A DNA stretch of 51,884 bases from the NCBI GenBank assembly GCA_938003835.1, contig CALKXJ010000001.1:223513-275396 (forward strand). The letters are read 5' to 3'. This document shows, one piece after another, positions 33,156 to 42,048 of the stretch. Below the pieces are notes generated by a model. It was not told the origin of the DNA. It was given only the letters and a program-made list of their open reading frames with translations, and made no database searches. This DNA is from an uncultured Bryobacteraceae bacterium. Lineage in GTDB: Bacteria; Acidobacteriota; Terriglobia; Bryobacterales; Bryobacteraceae. Position 1 is the stretch's first letter, and the number at the start of each line of letters is the position of its first letter. Position numbers and translations under genes: made by a program.

Positions 33156-33941
33156 GTGTCGAGCCAGCCGCCGCTAATCGAATACCGCAACGTCACGGTG
33201 AACCGGGGCCGGCGGGTCGCCCTCGAGAACGTAAGCCTGTCGATCGGGCTGGGCGAACACGTCGCCATCCTCGGCCCGAACGGATCCGGTAAAAGTACGC
33301 TGATCAAAACGATTACCCGCGAATGCTACCCCCGCCTGATCCCCGGTTCCTCGCTGCGCATTCTCGGGCGGGAGACCTGGAACATCTTCGAACTGCGCCC
33401 ACTGCTGGGGATCGTCTCGAGCGACCTGGTGGCCTCCTGTCTGGGGGACTACACGGCCTGGGAGATTGTGCTTTCGGGCTTCTTTTCGAGCATAGGCATC
33501 TGGCCGCATCATCAAGTGCGGCCGCCGATGGAGGAGAAGGCGGCGCAAGCGATGAAGCTGCTCGAAGTCGCCCACCTGTCCGACAGGCCGATGAGGGAGC
33601 TATCGACCGGCGAGGCCCGACGTGTGGTGATCGCCCGCGCGCTGGTGCACGAGCCGAAGGCGCTCGTGCTGGACGAGCCGACCGCCAGCCTCGATCTGCA
33701 CGCCACCTACGAGCTGCGGCACACCCTGCGCCGCGTGGCCGCTGCGGGAACCGGCCTCATCATGGTGACGCACCACCTGGACGACATCATTCCGGAGATC
33801 ACGCGGGTCATTCTGCTCAAGGCAGGCCGGGTGTTCGCCGACGGGCCCAAGGAGGAGATTCTCACCGCGGAGCGGCTGGCAGGGCTCTTCGGTACCCGCT
33901 TCGAACTGGTGCGGCGCGACGGCTACTACCACCTGTGGTGA
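33156..33941 (+). CDS. ABC transporter ATP-binding protein (ModF/YlmA-like)
   Basis: A 261-residue ABC ATPase: Walker A GPNGSGKST, a signature reading LSTGEARRVVIARAL, Walker B KALVLDEPT and an H-loop TGLIMVTHHLDDI. RECYPRLIPGSSLRILGRETWNIFELR between Walker A and the Q-loop resembles the ModF/YlmA group. No permease gene is next to it on this strand, so it may be an orphan ATPase or a regulator. The GTG start has no obvious ribosome binding site. It converges with the ABC permease gene (stops seven bases apart). Confidence 0.85.
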   Translation: MSSQPPLIEYRNVTVNRGRRVALENVSLSIGLGEHVAILGPNGSGKSTLIKTITRECYPRLIPGSSLRILGRETWNIFELRPLLGIVSSDLVASCLGDYTAWEIVLSGFFSSIGIWPHHQVRPPMEEKAAQAMKLLEVAHLSDRPMRELSTGEARRVVIARALVHEPKALVLDEPTASLDLHATYELRHTLRRVAAAGTGLIMVTHHLDDIIPEITRVILLKAGRVFADGPKEEILTAERLAGLFGTRFELVRRDGYYHLW

Positions 33942-33948
33942 GGGCGGC

Positions 33949-35550
33949 TCAGGCGAGCACCGGCTCGCTCGCACCGCGCAATTCCTCGAGGAAACGCTCG
34001 CGCCGCTCGAGCAGCGCTGAAGCCGTGATCCGCACCGAATGCCGGTAGAGCGCCGCCCCCAGTGCGGCTGCGGCAGCAAGGCCAAACCAGAAAGCCACTT
34101 CGCGGGCGAAGGCCCATCGGAGCAGGTACGCGGCGGCGACCGGCGAGGCCAGAACGGGAAAGACGACCAGCAGCAACGCCTGGAAGCGGCTGCGGCCCGC
34201 CGAACGCCAGGGCGCGCGGGGGTCGGCTGGCCGCGGGTAGTAGACGGAGGCAAGATTCCCCGCGGCCACCAGATACAGCGCGAGCACGAGCGTGACGGCG
34301 TAAGCCTCGCCCACCTTCTCGACTGAGACGGACATGCCCAGAAGCGCGCAGGCGATCGCCACCAGCGTCACCTCGGCCAGCACCGCCGCCGCAGACGCCA
34401 GGTTCTTGCTCAGGATCACCCGGGCGGGTGCTGCCGGCGACAGAAAATAAAGCTGCGCCGCTGCCCGGTCGAAGGCGAACGCGTTCCAGAAAGTGGACTC
34501 CCCGAGCAGCAGCAAGGCGTATGCGCTGACCAGCGCCAGGTATTCGGAGGCCACCTGCGGACGTCGTTCCGCTCCGCCGCCGGCCACCAGCGGCAGCCAG
34601 ACCAGCAGCCCGAAGGTGAAGCCCATGATGAAGACCAGGCGGAAACGGGGCGAGCGGCCAAGCACCAGTAACTCCTTTTCGAGCAGGGCGGCGACGGGAT
34701 CGCGGAGCGGGCTCGAGAGCCGGCCGAGCAGGCGCCGCGCGGAGCTTTCCTCGACTCGTCCCTGGCGGGTGTGCCTGGCGAGGGACTCCGCAGCGTCGAA
34801 GCGCAGGGCGCGCCGGAACTGGAGGCGGGCGAAAAGGCAGGCGCCCAGAGTCCATAGCGCCAACACTCCCCAGGCCGGCCACGGGCTGCCTAGCGCCGCA
34901 TCGGCGGCTGCCGTCCAGGGCCACCATGCCCGCGTCGCGGCCCCGAGCCAGCGTTCCAGGGTTTCCGGCGAGGCCCGGGCGAGGGCGACCTGCGGCAGCG
35001 CCGCCGCCAGAACCAGGCCAAGGAAGGCCGCCTCGCGTAGGAAACGGCGCGCCAGCAGCCGCTCGAACAGGCGGCAGAGGCCGACCGCCAGGAATAGGTT
35101 GATCACGGCAAATACGGCCAGCGGCGCGACCGGCTTCGCGGGCAGGGCGGGATTGCGCAGCAGGCCGGCCGCGGCGCCGGCCAGTACGAGCACCAGCTCG
35201 AAGCCTCCGAGCAGCCGGACGCCGAGCTCGACCAGGAACAGCCGGTTGGCCCGGACCGGATAGATCAGCAGGCGCTTCCACTCCAGCCCCGCGCCGGCGG
35301 CCAGGGCGATCACGCGGATGAGCTGCCAGTACAGGAAAACAACAAGCAGCCCCCGCGCGAGCAGACGGTGAAGCCCGGCAGGATCGGCCGTGGTGGCGGC
35401 AGTACGGGCCGCCCAGACAGTGACGGCAGCCCAGCTTGCATACCAGAGCAGGAACAGGGCGAGGGCCGTCAGGCGCCGGCCGGGACTGCCTCGGAGGAGC
35501 CGGTTCCTCCCGGCGCGCCACTGCGCCCACACGATCGCCAGGCCGCTCAT
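33949..35550 (-). CDS. ABC exporter permease-like membrane protein
   Basis: A 533-residue hydrophobic protein with many membrane segments (LTALALFLLWYASWAAVTVW, LLVVFLYWQLIRVIALAAG, LVLALYLVAAGNLASVYY, LLLVVFPVLASPVAAAYLL). It has a central cytoplasmic part with DPVAALLEKELLVLGRSPRFR, a pattern common to ABC-2-type exporters. Start ATG 35550 overlaps the stop of the partner ATPase gene by four bases. The frame extends through that gene antisense-like, which is not coding. The substrate is not indicated. Such pairs in acidobacteria often export unknown lipids or peptides. Confidence 0.82.
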   Translation of the reverse strand: MSGLAIVWAQWRAGRNRLLRGSPGRRLTALALFLLWYASWAAVTVWAARTAATTADPAGLHRLLARGLLVVFLYWQLIRVIALAAGAGLEWKRLLIYPVRANRLFLVELGVRLLGGFELVLVLAGAAAGLLRNPALPAKPVAPLAVFAVINLFLAVGLCRLFERLLARRFLREAAFLGLVLAAALPQVALARASPETLERWLGAATRAWWPWTAAADAALGSPWPAWGVLALWTLGACLFARLQFRRALRFDAAESLARHTRQGRVEESSARRLLGRLSSPLRDPVAALLEKELLVLGRSPRFRLVFIMGFTFGLLVWLPLVAGGGAERRPQVASEYLALVSAYALLLLGESTFWNAFAFDRAAAQLYFLSPAAPARVILSKNLASAAAVLAEVTLVAIACALLGMSVSVEKVGEAYAVTLVLALYLVAAGNLASVYYPRPADPRAPWRSAGRSRFQALLLVVFPVLASPVAAAYLLRWAFAREVAFWFGLAAAAALGAALYRHSVRITASALLERRERFLEELRGASEPVLA

Positions 35551-36317
35551 GGGTGCAACCAGGCAAGCGCCGGCGGCCGGCGTTCGGCGCCGACCACCTC
35601 GACGAAGACGTCCTCGAGCGTCCGGCTTCCCGCGGCGAGTTCCGACACCAACCCTTCGAGCACCAGCCGGCCGCGATCGATGACGGCTACGCGGTCGCAG
35701 AGTCGCTCCACCACTTCGAGCACATGCGAGGTCAGAAAGATCGTGGCGCCGGCGCGCACCTGCTCCTCGAGGAGCTGTTTCATCAGGCGCGCCCCGATGG
35801 CGTCGACGCCTTCGAAGGGCTCGTCGAGCAGAAACAGGCGGGGACGGTGAATGAGCGCGGCGGCCATGGCCAGCCGTTTTCGCATGCCTTTGGAGTAGTC
35901 GGCAATGAGTTTCCGGCCGGCGCCGTCCAGCTCGAACAGCTCGAGCAGCTCGCGGGCGCGCCGGCGCGCCACGGCTCGCCCGAGGCCGTACATGCGCCCG
36001 GCGAACTCGAGCATCTCGGCGCCGTTTAACTGCTCGAACAGGAGCGAATCTTCGGGGACGATCCCGATTTGGCGCTTGATCTCGGCGGAATCCGTCTCCA
36101 GGGGACGGCCGAAGAGGCGGATCTCGCCGCTGGTGGGAGGGGCCAGGCTGGCCACGAGGCGGATCATGGTGGTCTTGCCGGCCCCGTTCGGGCCGAGGAA
36201 GCCGAAGAAGCTTCCGGCCGGCACCCTCAAGTCGACGCCGTCGAGGGCGGCCTTGTCGCCATAGACCTTGCGCAAGGCGCGGGTTTCGATGGCCGCCGGC
36301 GGCGCAGAACCCTCCAT
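35547..36317 (-). CDS. ABC-2-type exporter ATP-binding protein
   Basis: A 256-residue ATPase: Walker A GPNGAGKTT, Q-loop IGIVPEDSLLFEQL, signature YSKGMRKRLAMAAAL, Walker B RLFLLDEPFEGVD, and H-loop ATIFLTSHVLEVVERLCD. The SKGM signature and C-terminal layout (LEDVFVEVV) match ATPases of drug/lipid ABC-2 exporters. It is coupled to the downstream permease by an ATGA overlap. A divergent HDOD gene starts about 70 bases away. Confidence 0.92.
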   Translation of the reverse strand: MEGSAPPAAIETRALRKVYGDKAALDGVDLRVPAGSFFGFLGPNGAGKTTMIRLVASLAPPTSGEIRLFGRPLETDSAEIKRQIGIVPEDSLLFEQLNGAEMLEFAGRMYGLGRAVARRRARELLELFELDGAGRKLIADYSKGMRKRLAMAAALIHRPRLFLLDEPFEGVDAIGARLMKQLLEEQVRAGATIFLTSHVLEVVERLCDRVAVIDRGRLVLEGLVSELAAGSRTLEDVFVEVVGAERRPPALAWLHP

Positions 36318-36383
36318 GGCTCACATTATCGCTGCCCGCGACAGCGGCGGCCATGAAGTCCCGTGCTAAGCATGCCGATATAG

Positions 36384-37256
36384 GTGGATGTGAGCAGCCT
36401 GACGGTGAGCCCTACTTACTACCGGGATAAGGCCTTAAAGAGCCTGGGGGATCTTACGCCGTGCTCGCCGGTGCTCAACAAACTGCTCGCCACGCTCTCC
36501 TACGAGGACGTCTCCTTCGCCCAACTGGCCGAGATTATCGAGAAGGACACGGTGCTGGCGGGCAATGTGCTCCGGCTGGTCAATTCCGCGCTTTACGGAA
36601 GGCGGGGAACGATCAGTTCCGTCCGGCACGCCATCAGCCTCATCGGGCTGGTGAAGCTGCGCAACACGGCGATGACGCTGTCGCTGGCTGGCATGTGGAA
36701 CCGGGCGGCGGCGCCCGAAGGCTGGTCGAGTGTCCGCTTCAATCTTCATGCCACAGCGGTGGCCATCTGGGCTGATCTTGTGGCCCAACGCATCCCGGTC
36801 GTCTACCCGGAGGGGGCCTTTGCCGCCGGTCTCTTGCACGATGTCGGCCTGTTGCTGATCGTCACTGCCCTGCCGGAGGAGTTCCGCCGGATCCGGCGCC
36901 GGTATCTGGACGGGGCCGGAACGCTCGAGGAGTGCGAACGCGACGTGCTGGGCATCAGCCATGCGGAGCTGTCGGCGGCCGCGTTGGCCGCCTGGAACTT
37001 GCCGGAGCCCATCCAGAGGGCCGTCCGCCATCAGTGTCATCCACAGCCCCAGGCGGGAGCCGAGCTGCCCTTGAGCAGGCTGCTCGAGGTGGCCGACCGT
37101 GTGGCGGACTCCGAGGGCTGGACGGTGCTCGATACTCTCCAGCCTTCCCAGCAGTCCGCCCAGGCGATCCTGGCCGAAATCGGAGCCGGCGAGCTTGCTC
37201 CGCGGCTGCTCGAGGAGTTCCACGCCGAGTTCGAACCGATCCGCAGCTTCTTCTAA
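36384..37256 (+). CDS. HDOD-domain signalling protein
   Basis: A 290-residue single-domain HDOD protein. PCSPVLNKLLATLSYEDVSFAQLAEIIEKDTVLAGNVLRLVNSALYG is the family core, then VRHAISLIGLVKLRNTAM, AFAAGLLHDVGLLLI and AVRHQCHP. HDOD proteins take part in chemotaxis and cyclic-di-nucleotide-linked signalling but usually lack HD catalytic residues. No GGDEF or EAL domain is attached. The start is either GTG 36384 or GTG 36390. Confidence 0.88.
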   Translation: MDVSSLTVSPTYYRDKALKSLGDLTPCSPVLNKLLATLSYEDVSFAQLAEIIEKDTVLAGNVLRLVNSALYGRRGTISSVRHAISLIGLVKLRNTAMTLSLAGMWNRAAAPEGWSSVRFNLHATAVAIWADLVAQRIPVVYPEGAFAAGLLHDVGLLLIVTALPEEFRRIRRRYLDGAGTLEECERDVLGISHAELSAAALAAWNLPEPIQRAVRHQCHPQPQAGAELPLSRLLEVADRVADSEGWTVLDTLQPSQQSAQAILAEIGAGELAPRLLEEFHAEFEPIRSFF

Positions 37257-37347
37257 GGCCCAGCCGCGCGGCAAGTCGGCCGCTAACCTGGGGCGGTACG
37301 TCCTTGATCGGGGGCCGTTCCACAGACGTTCCGGCGAGACAATCCGC

Positions 37348-37353
37348 TACAAT
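37348..37353 (+). promoter_or_regulatory. -10 element immediately upstream of the SDR gene
   Basis: TACAAT ends seven bases before ATG 37361 with no ribosome binding site, so the predicted transcript would begin at or beside the start codon. The -35 region is poor. Confidence 0.4.
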
Positions 37354-37360
37354 CTTTCCG

Positions 37361-38131
37361 ATGGCGGCGGACCTGCACGGCAAGACGGCACTGGTGACGG
37401 GCGCGAGCAAGGGAGTCGGTAAAGGGATCGCCCTCGAGCTCGGGCGCGCCGGCTGCGACGTCGTGGTCAACTATCACACCGACGAGCGCGGGGCGCAAGC
37501 CACTGTCGAGGTTCTCGCGTCGATGGGCCGGAAGGCGTTCGCCGTCCGCGCCAACGTGGGCTCCTCGGCAGAGGTCCGGGCGATGTTCGACGAGGTGCTC
37601 GAGCGCGTCCCGCGGCTGGACATCCTGGTCAACAACGCCGGCGTGCAGACCTGGAAGTCCCTGCTCGAGCTCACCGAAGCCGAATGGGATCGCGTGCTGG
37701 ACACCAATCTCAAGGGCTGCTTCCTGTGCACGCAGCGCGCGGCGCTCCACATGAAGGAGAAAGGGGGCGGCTCGATCATCAACATCGGCTCGGGGTGCAA
37801 CAAGCTGGCGTTCCCGAAGCTGGTGGATTACACGGCGAGCAAAGGCGGCATCGAGATGTTCACCAAGGTGGCCGCCTGCGAGCTGGGCCCGTACAGGATC
37901 CGCGTCAATTGCGTGGCGCCCGGGGCGATCGAGATCGAGCGCACGCGCCTGGAGGCGGGCGACTATGCCGGCACCTGGAGCGCGCTGACGCCGCTCGGCC
38001 GCGTGGGCCTGCCCGAAGACGTCGGCCGCGCGGTGGTGTTCCTGGCGAGCGACCGGGCCGATTTCATCACCGGGCAAACGATCTGGGTGGACGGGGGCCT
38101 GTTCTCCAAGCCCGCCTGGCCTTACGACTGA
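37361..38131 (+). CDS. short-chain dehydrogenase/reductase (classical SDR)
   Basis: A 256-residue NAD(P)-dependent oxidoreductase. The Rossmann motif TGASKGVGKG is near the N-terminus, followed by LDILVNNAGVQ. The catalytic Ser is in IINIGSGCNKL and the Tyr/Lys pair in YTASKGG. The C-terminus IWVDGGLFSKP is typical of glucose-1-dehydrogenase/FabG-like sugar or acyl SDRs. ATG 37361 is chosen because the earlier open frame lies antisense to nothing known and precedes the fold. It probably shares an operon with the enolase-superfamily gene 17 bases downstream, which suggests a sugar-acid substrate. Confidence 0.9.
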   Translation: MAADLHGKTALVTGASKGVGKGIALELGRAGCDVVVNYHTDERGAQATVEVLASMGRKAFAVRANVGSSAEVRAMFDEVLERVPRLDILVNNAGVQTWKSLLELTEAEWDRVLDTNLKGCFLCTQRAALHMKEKGGGSIINIGSGCNKLAFPKLVDYTASKGGIEMFTKVAACELGPYRIRVNCVAPGAIEIERTRLEAGDYAGTWSALTPLGRVGLPEDVGRAVVFLASDRADFITGQTIWVDGGLFSKPAWPYD

Positions 38132-38148
38132 GGCGAGGAGCCATTGCG

Positions 38149-39303
38149 ATGAAGATCACCGCCATCGACACCTATGTTGTCGGCAACCCCTGGAAGAACT
38201 GGGTCTTTGCCAAAGTCTCCACCGATGAGGGCATCTACGGCATCGGCGAGGGGACGCTGAACTACTTCGCCCGGACCGTGGAGACGGCGATTCACGAGCT
38301 CAAGCACCTTATCCTCGGGCTCGATCCCTTCCAGATCGAGGTGCTGCACCAGCGGCTGGTGCGCGACGTCTACACCGACGGCGCGCAGATTCACATGTGC
38401 GCTGTCGCGGCCATCGAGATCGCCTGCTGGGACCTCCTCGGGAAGGCTTTGAACCAGCCGGTTTATAATCTGCTCGGCGGCCGCTGCCGCGACCGGCTGC
38501 GCGCTTACGCCAACGGCTGGTACCGCGGGCCACGGACGCCGGAAACTTTTGCCGAGAAGGCGCGTGAGGTGGCGCGCCGCGGCTATACCGCTCTGAAGTT
38601 CGACCCGTTCGGCGCCAACTGGCGCACGCTCTCACGCGAGGAGTTCGAACTCAGCCTCGACATCATCCGGGCTGTGCGCGAGGCCGTCGGGCCTTCGGTG
38701 GATCTGCTGGTGGAGGGTCATTGCCGGTTCAATGTGGCGACCGCGATCCAGCTTGCTGAAGCCATGCATCCCCTGCGGCCGGCGTGGTTCGAAGAGCCGG
38801 TGCACCATCTGAACATCCGGGCGCTGGTGGAGGTGGCCCGGCGTAGCCCGGTGCCCATCGCCACGGGCGAGAGTTTCTCGAGCAAGCAGCAGTTCGCCGA
38901 GCTGCTCCAGTACGAGGCGGTGAGCATTTTCCAGCCGGAGATGCTGAACCTGGGCGGGCTATGGGCGACACGCAAGATCGCCGACATGATCGACGCGCAC
39001 TACGGAGTCGTGGCGCCGCACTCGGCTCAGGGGCCGGTCTCCTCCGCCGCCTGCGTCCACCTGAACGCCTCGCTCCCGAACTTTTTGATCCACGAGTTTT
39101 TCGATGAGTTCAACGAGCCCTGGGAGCGCGACCTTGTCACGAACCCCGTGGAGGCGGAGGAGGGTTTCATCGAGGTGCCGCACGGTCCGGGGTTGGGCAT
39201 CGACCTGAACTTCGAAGAGGTCGCCCGGCATCCTTACCATCCTGAGTATCACCTTTCGCTATTCAAGCCCGGTTGGGAACGGCGCAGCGTGTCGGACGCC
39301 TGA
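38149..39303 (+). CDS. enolase-superfamily dehydratase/racemase (mandelate racemase-like)
   Basis: A 384-residue enolase-superfamily enzyme. The capping domain is N-terminal (KITAIDTYVVGNPWKNWVFAKVST). The barrel has K150 in the TALKFDPFG strand, metal ligands E189 (VEGHCRF), E216 (WFEEPV) and E241 (ATGESF), and H291 (VVAPHSAQG) as likely base. The C-terminus FFDEFNEPWERDLV is like galactonate/gluconate-type dehydratases. It likely dehydrates an acid sugar in the cytoplasm. The start has GGCGAGGAG upstream. The adjacent SDR and Tat-exported aldo/keto reductase hint at a pathway, but the substrate is not determinable. Confidence 0.88.
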   Translation: MKITAIDTYVVGNPWKNWVFAKVSTDEGIYGIGEGTLNYFARTVETAIHELKHLILGLDPFQIEVLHQRLVRDVYTDGAQIHMCAVAAIEIACWDLLGKALNQPVYNLLGGRCRDRLRAYANGWYRGPRTPETFAEKAREVARRGYTALKFDPFGANWRTLSREEFELSLDIIRAVREAVGPSVDLLVEGHCRFNVATAIQLAEAMHPLRPAWFEEPVHHLNIRALVEVARRSPVPIATGESFSSKQQFAELLQYEAVSIFQPEMLNLGGLWATRKIADMIDAHYGVVAPHSAQGPVSSAACVHLNASLPNFLIHEFFDEFNEPWERDLVTNPVEAEEGFIEVPHGPGLGIDLNFEEVARHPYHPEYHLSLFKPGWERRSVSDA

Positions 39304-39321
39304 GCCTCCGCCGGTCCAGCC

Positions 39322-40281
39322 TCAGGCGTCCTGGTGTTGGGCAAAGTAGCGGTCGAGTGCAGCCTTGTGGGCCTGGCTCAGCCGGTCGGCGAGCTGCTTC
39401 ATTTGGGAGGCGGGCATCGGCCGGAAGGACTGCGCCAAGCGCAGGTTTTCCTCGAGGAACTCGAGCTTGGGCATACCGATGACGGCGCAGGCGACCGGTA
39501 GCGACATCGCATAGCGGACGAGTTCGGCAGGAGAGGCGTCGGGGATCCGGTCCTGGGCGAACACCTTCATCGCCGTGATACCCATGCCTTTGCGCCGCGC
39601 CACGGGCAGCGCGACGGTCTCGAAGCTCACCGGGGCGCCGCGCTGGGCCGACGGGCCGCCGCTGCCCACGCGCGCGGCGTTCAGCGCCATCTGCGTCGAG
39701 TCCAGATCGTGCCGCTCGAGCATCGTCTTCAGGATCTGGGGATCGTAGTGGCAGGTGACGCCGATGAAACGGGCCATCTTCTCGTCGCGGATCCGGTACA
39801 GCGCCTTGAGCACCCCATCAGGCGCCTCGATGGCGGCCAGGTCCTCGGCTCCCTCGAGCCCGTGAATGTGGACCAGGTCGACATGGTCGGTCTGGAGGCG
39901 GCTGAGGCAGCCTTCCATGGCGCGCATGGCCTCATCGTAGGTGCGCGGCCGGAGCTTGGTGACCAGAAAGACCTCCCGGCGGCGCGTCTTCATCAGCAGG
40001 CCGACCCGCCGCTCGCTTTCGCCCCCGCCGTAATTCTGCGCCGTATCGATGTAGTTGATGCCCGCGTCGATGGCGCGGTTGAGCGCCTCGAGCGCCTTCT
40101 CCTCCTCCTTGTACATCAGGAAGCGGCTGCCGGCGCCGAAGCCCAGAATCGAAACGCGCGCCCTGGTCCTGCCGAGCACGCGCATCGGCATGCCGGTCTT
40201 CTTGCCGGGCGCCGCCAGGCCGGGCGCCGCCCAGGCCGCCGCAGCCGCGCTTTCCAGGAATCCACGCCGGGAGATCGTCAT
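39322..40281 (-). CDS. Tat-exported aldo/keto reductase
   Basis: A 319-residue aldo/keto reductase with a twin-arginine signal (MTISRRGFLESAAAAAWAAPG). The AKR tetrad residues D79 and Y84 (YIDTAQNYGGG), K109 (FLVTKLRPR) and H138/H140 (LVHIHG) are present. The C-terminal YAMSLPVACAVIGMPKLEFLEEN is typical. The Tat signal places it in the periplasm, unusual for an NADPH-dependent family. It may be a cofactor-loaded secreted oxidoreductase, as often annotated in acidobacteria. It is divergent from the truncated enolase-superfamily gene. Confidence 0.88.
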   Translation of the reverse strand: MTISRRGFLESAAAAAWAAPGLAAPGKKTGMPMRVLGRTRARVSILGFGAGSRFLMYKEEEKALEALNRAIDAGINYIDTAQNYGGGESERRVGLLMKTRRREVFLVTKLRPRTYDEAMRAMEGCLSRLQTDHVDLVHIHGLEGAEDLAAIEAPDGVLKALYRIRDEKMARFIGVTCHYDPQILKTMLERHDLDSTQMALNAARVGSGGPSAQRGAPVSFETVALPVARRKGMGITAMKVFAQDRIPDASPAELVRYAMSLPVACAVIGMPKLEFLEENLRLAQSFRPMPASQMKQLADRLSQAHKAALDRYFAQHQDA

Positions 40282-40359
40282 CGCCTGCTCCTTTCATCCA
40301 GCCGAGCGTCGCCGACCATGATAACGCACAAGATCGGGAAACGCTGCGGCCGGCCGAGC

Positions 40360-40388
40360 TTGACGGCGGCCGGGGGCGGCGATATAGT
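40360..40388 (+). promoter_or_regulatory. sigma-70-type promoter for the truncated enolase-superfamily gene
   Basis: TTGACG (40360-40365), a 17-base spacer, then TATAGT (40383-40388), about 50 bases before the ATG at 40442. The ribosome binding site AAAAGGAGAA follows at about 40426-40435. Confidence 0.7.
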
Positions 40389-40441
40389 CAAGCGGGCGGG
40401 GGCCCGAGTCGGTAACCGCGTTTTCAAAAGGAGAACATGCG

Positions 40442-41405
40442 ATGTGGAATGATGCCAGGCGGCCGGCTCAGTTCAGCCGGCGGGATCTGATCCGGAAGGT
40501 AGCCGGTGGCGCAGTGGCGGCTCTGGCCGGCTCGAGCGCCCGAGCTCAGGCGTCCTCGAGTCCGCGGCTCAACACGAACTCCGCTCCGAGCGCGCTCAAG
40601 ATCACCGACATCCGGGCGTGCACCGTTGCGGCCAACTACGACTATCCGATCATACGCATCGACACCAACCAGGGCGTCTACGGGCTCGGCGAGGTCTTCG
40701 CCGCCGGCTACAAGGGCAGCGCGCTGATGCTCAAGCCCTTCATCGTCGGGCAGAACCCTTTGCGGATCGGGCCGCTGCTGGCGAGAATCCGCAAGTCGGC
40801 CGGGCAGGGCTTCTGGCACTCCGGCTACGGCGCAATCGACCTGGCTTTGCATGACATTGCCGGCAAGGTCTACGGGGTTCCGGCCTGGCGGCTGCTCGGG
40901 GACAAGATTCGCGACCGCATCCTGATCTACTGCGACACGCCGGGTTCGGTCGACCCCAAGGTCTACGCCCAGAAGGTCCTGCGCCGGAAGCAGATGGGCT
41001 TCCGCTTCATCAAGATGGACCTCTACACCCGCCTGGTGCGCAACCGGCCCGGCGCCGTCGACATGAGGGGAGTCGCCACCGAGGACGGCCTCAAGTACCT
41101 TTGCGAATACCTGGCGGCGGCCCGCGACGTCGTGGGCAAGGAGTTTCTGTTGGCCGCCGACCACTTCGGGCGGTTGAGCCTCAAGGACTGCATTCGCTAC
41201 GCCCGCGCCTTCGAGCCGTACAATCTGGCGTGGGCCGAAGACATGCTGCCCAATCCGGACGTGCCGGGCTCGACCACCACCTGGAGGGACTACAAAGAAC
41301 TCAAGGAATCGACCACGACGCCGATCCTGGCGGGCGAGCAATGGTTCGGTCTGGAGGAAGCGTTCAAGGACATGATCGACAACCGCGCGCTCGACATCAT
41401 TCATC
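40442..41405 (+). pseudogene. 3'-truncated Tat-exported enolase-superfamily gene
   Basis: This begins as a complete gene: a twin-arginine signal (FSRRDLIRKVAGGAVAALAG), a capping domain (TDIRACTVAANYDYPIIRIDTNQGVYGLGE), then barrel strands with FIKMDL, LLAADHF, LAWAEDML and LAGEQWF. The last two supply metal ligands. The homology stops at DIIH (about 41405). The expected C-terminal strands with the catalytic His are replaced by unrelated sequence, antisense to an AAA ATPase fragment, that runs on in frame to 41527. The product would lack part of the barrel and is likely inactive. The cause is either a deletion/rearrangement or a misassembly. Promoter and ribosome binding site are good. Confidence 0.75.
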
Positions 41406-42048
41406 GCGAGTTTTCTCCGATGCCCGCGCCACCTCCTCCAGGAAATCGCCTCCGTACGGATCGTCTCGCTTACCCGTGGACCGGTCCGGCTCACGGATCA
41501 GTTGAGGAACGACGTGAAGGTATTTGACCTCCGAGAAAAATTCGGCCAGCGCCCGGAATTCCCGGTTGACGTTGATTTGCTCGAGATGCGTTTGAGTCAG
41601 GCGCTGGGGATCGTGTCGATCTTCCTCGTCGGGACGGTCGAGCAGAGTGCGGTCCCGGTGGGCGACGAACTCCCGCGTCAGGGTGACGCGTCGCTGCTGC
41701 TCCTGGTTGAAGCGAAGCTCGTATGTCCACTCATCCGGCGCTTCGTCAGTGCCGACGCGCACAAGCACCCGCAACTCGGGGTACCGCCGGGAAAATGGGC
41801 AGCGCAGCTTCGCAACGCCCCCGCGCCTGGCAACAGCGGCTTGGAAACCGCCCCCCCACGGCGACAATGTCGCGCAGGAAGCGGAACACGTCGAGGAAAT
41901 TGGACTTGCCGGATGCGTTGGCCCCGAGAAGAAACACACGGCGCTGCCACGCGGTCTGGACTCGAATGAAGTTCCGCCAGTTTTCGAGCTCCAGGTAAAT
42001 GAAGCGCGAAACCGAGGCCGCGGCCCTCTTCATGCTCCTGGCGCTCAT
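41397..42048 (-). pseudogene. truncated, frameshifted AAA-family ATPase fragment (AAA_21-like)
   Basis: The N-terminal frame (start ATG 42048, overlapping the glmS stop) has the P-loop FLLGANASGKSNFLDVFRFL after the typical YLELENWRNF. After a run of seven G on this strand (41851-41857) the frame shifts by one, and the rest of the homology (GGFQAAVARRGGVAKLRCPFS, then EFFSEVKYLHVVPQLIRE) lies in another frame. It stops near EKTRD at about 41405, where it meets the truncated enolase-superfamily gene. The Walker B and signature regions are absent. Such ATPases are often toxin or defence parts, but no partner is visible. Confidence 0.72.

Noticed and set aside
35551-36354. Upstream extension of the ABC permease frame
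   Set aside because: It lies in a different frame of the partner ATPase gene. The ATGA overlap fixes the start at 35550.
36932-37360. Upstream extension of the SDR frame
   Set aside because: It overlaps the HDOD gene in another frame. The Rossmann fold starts at ATG 37361 with a -10 box before it.
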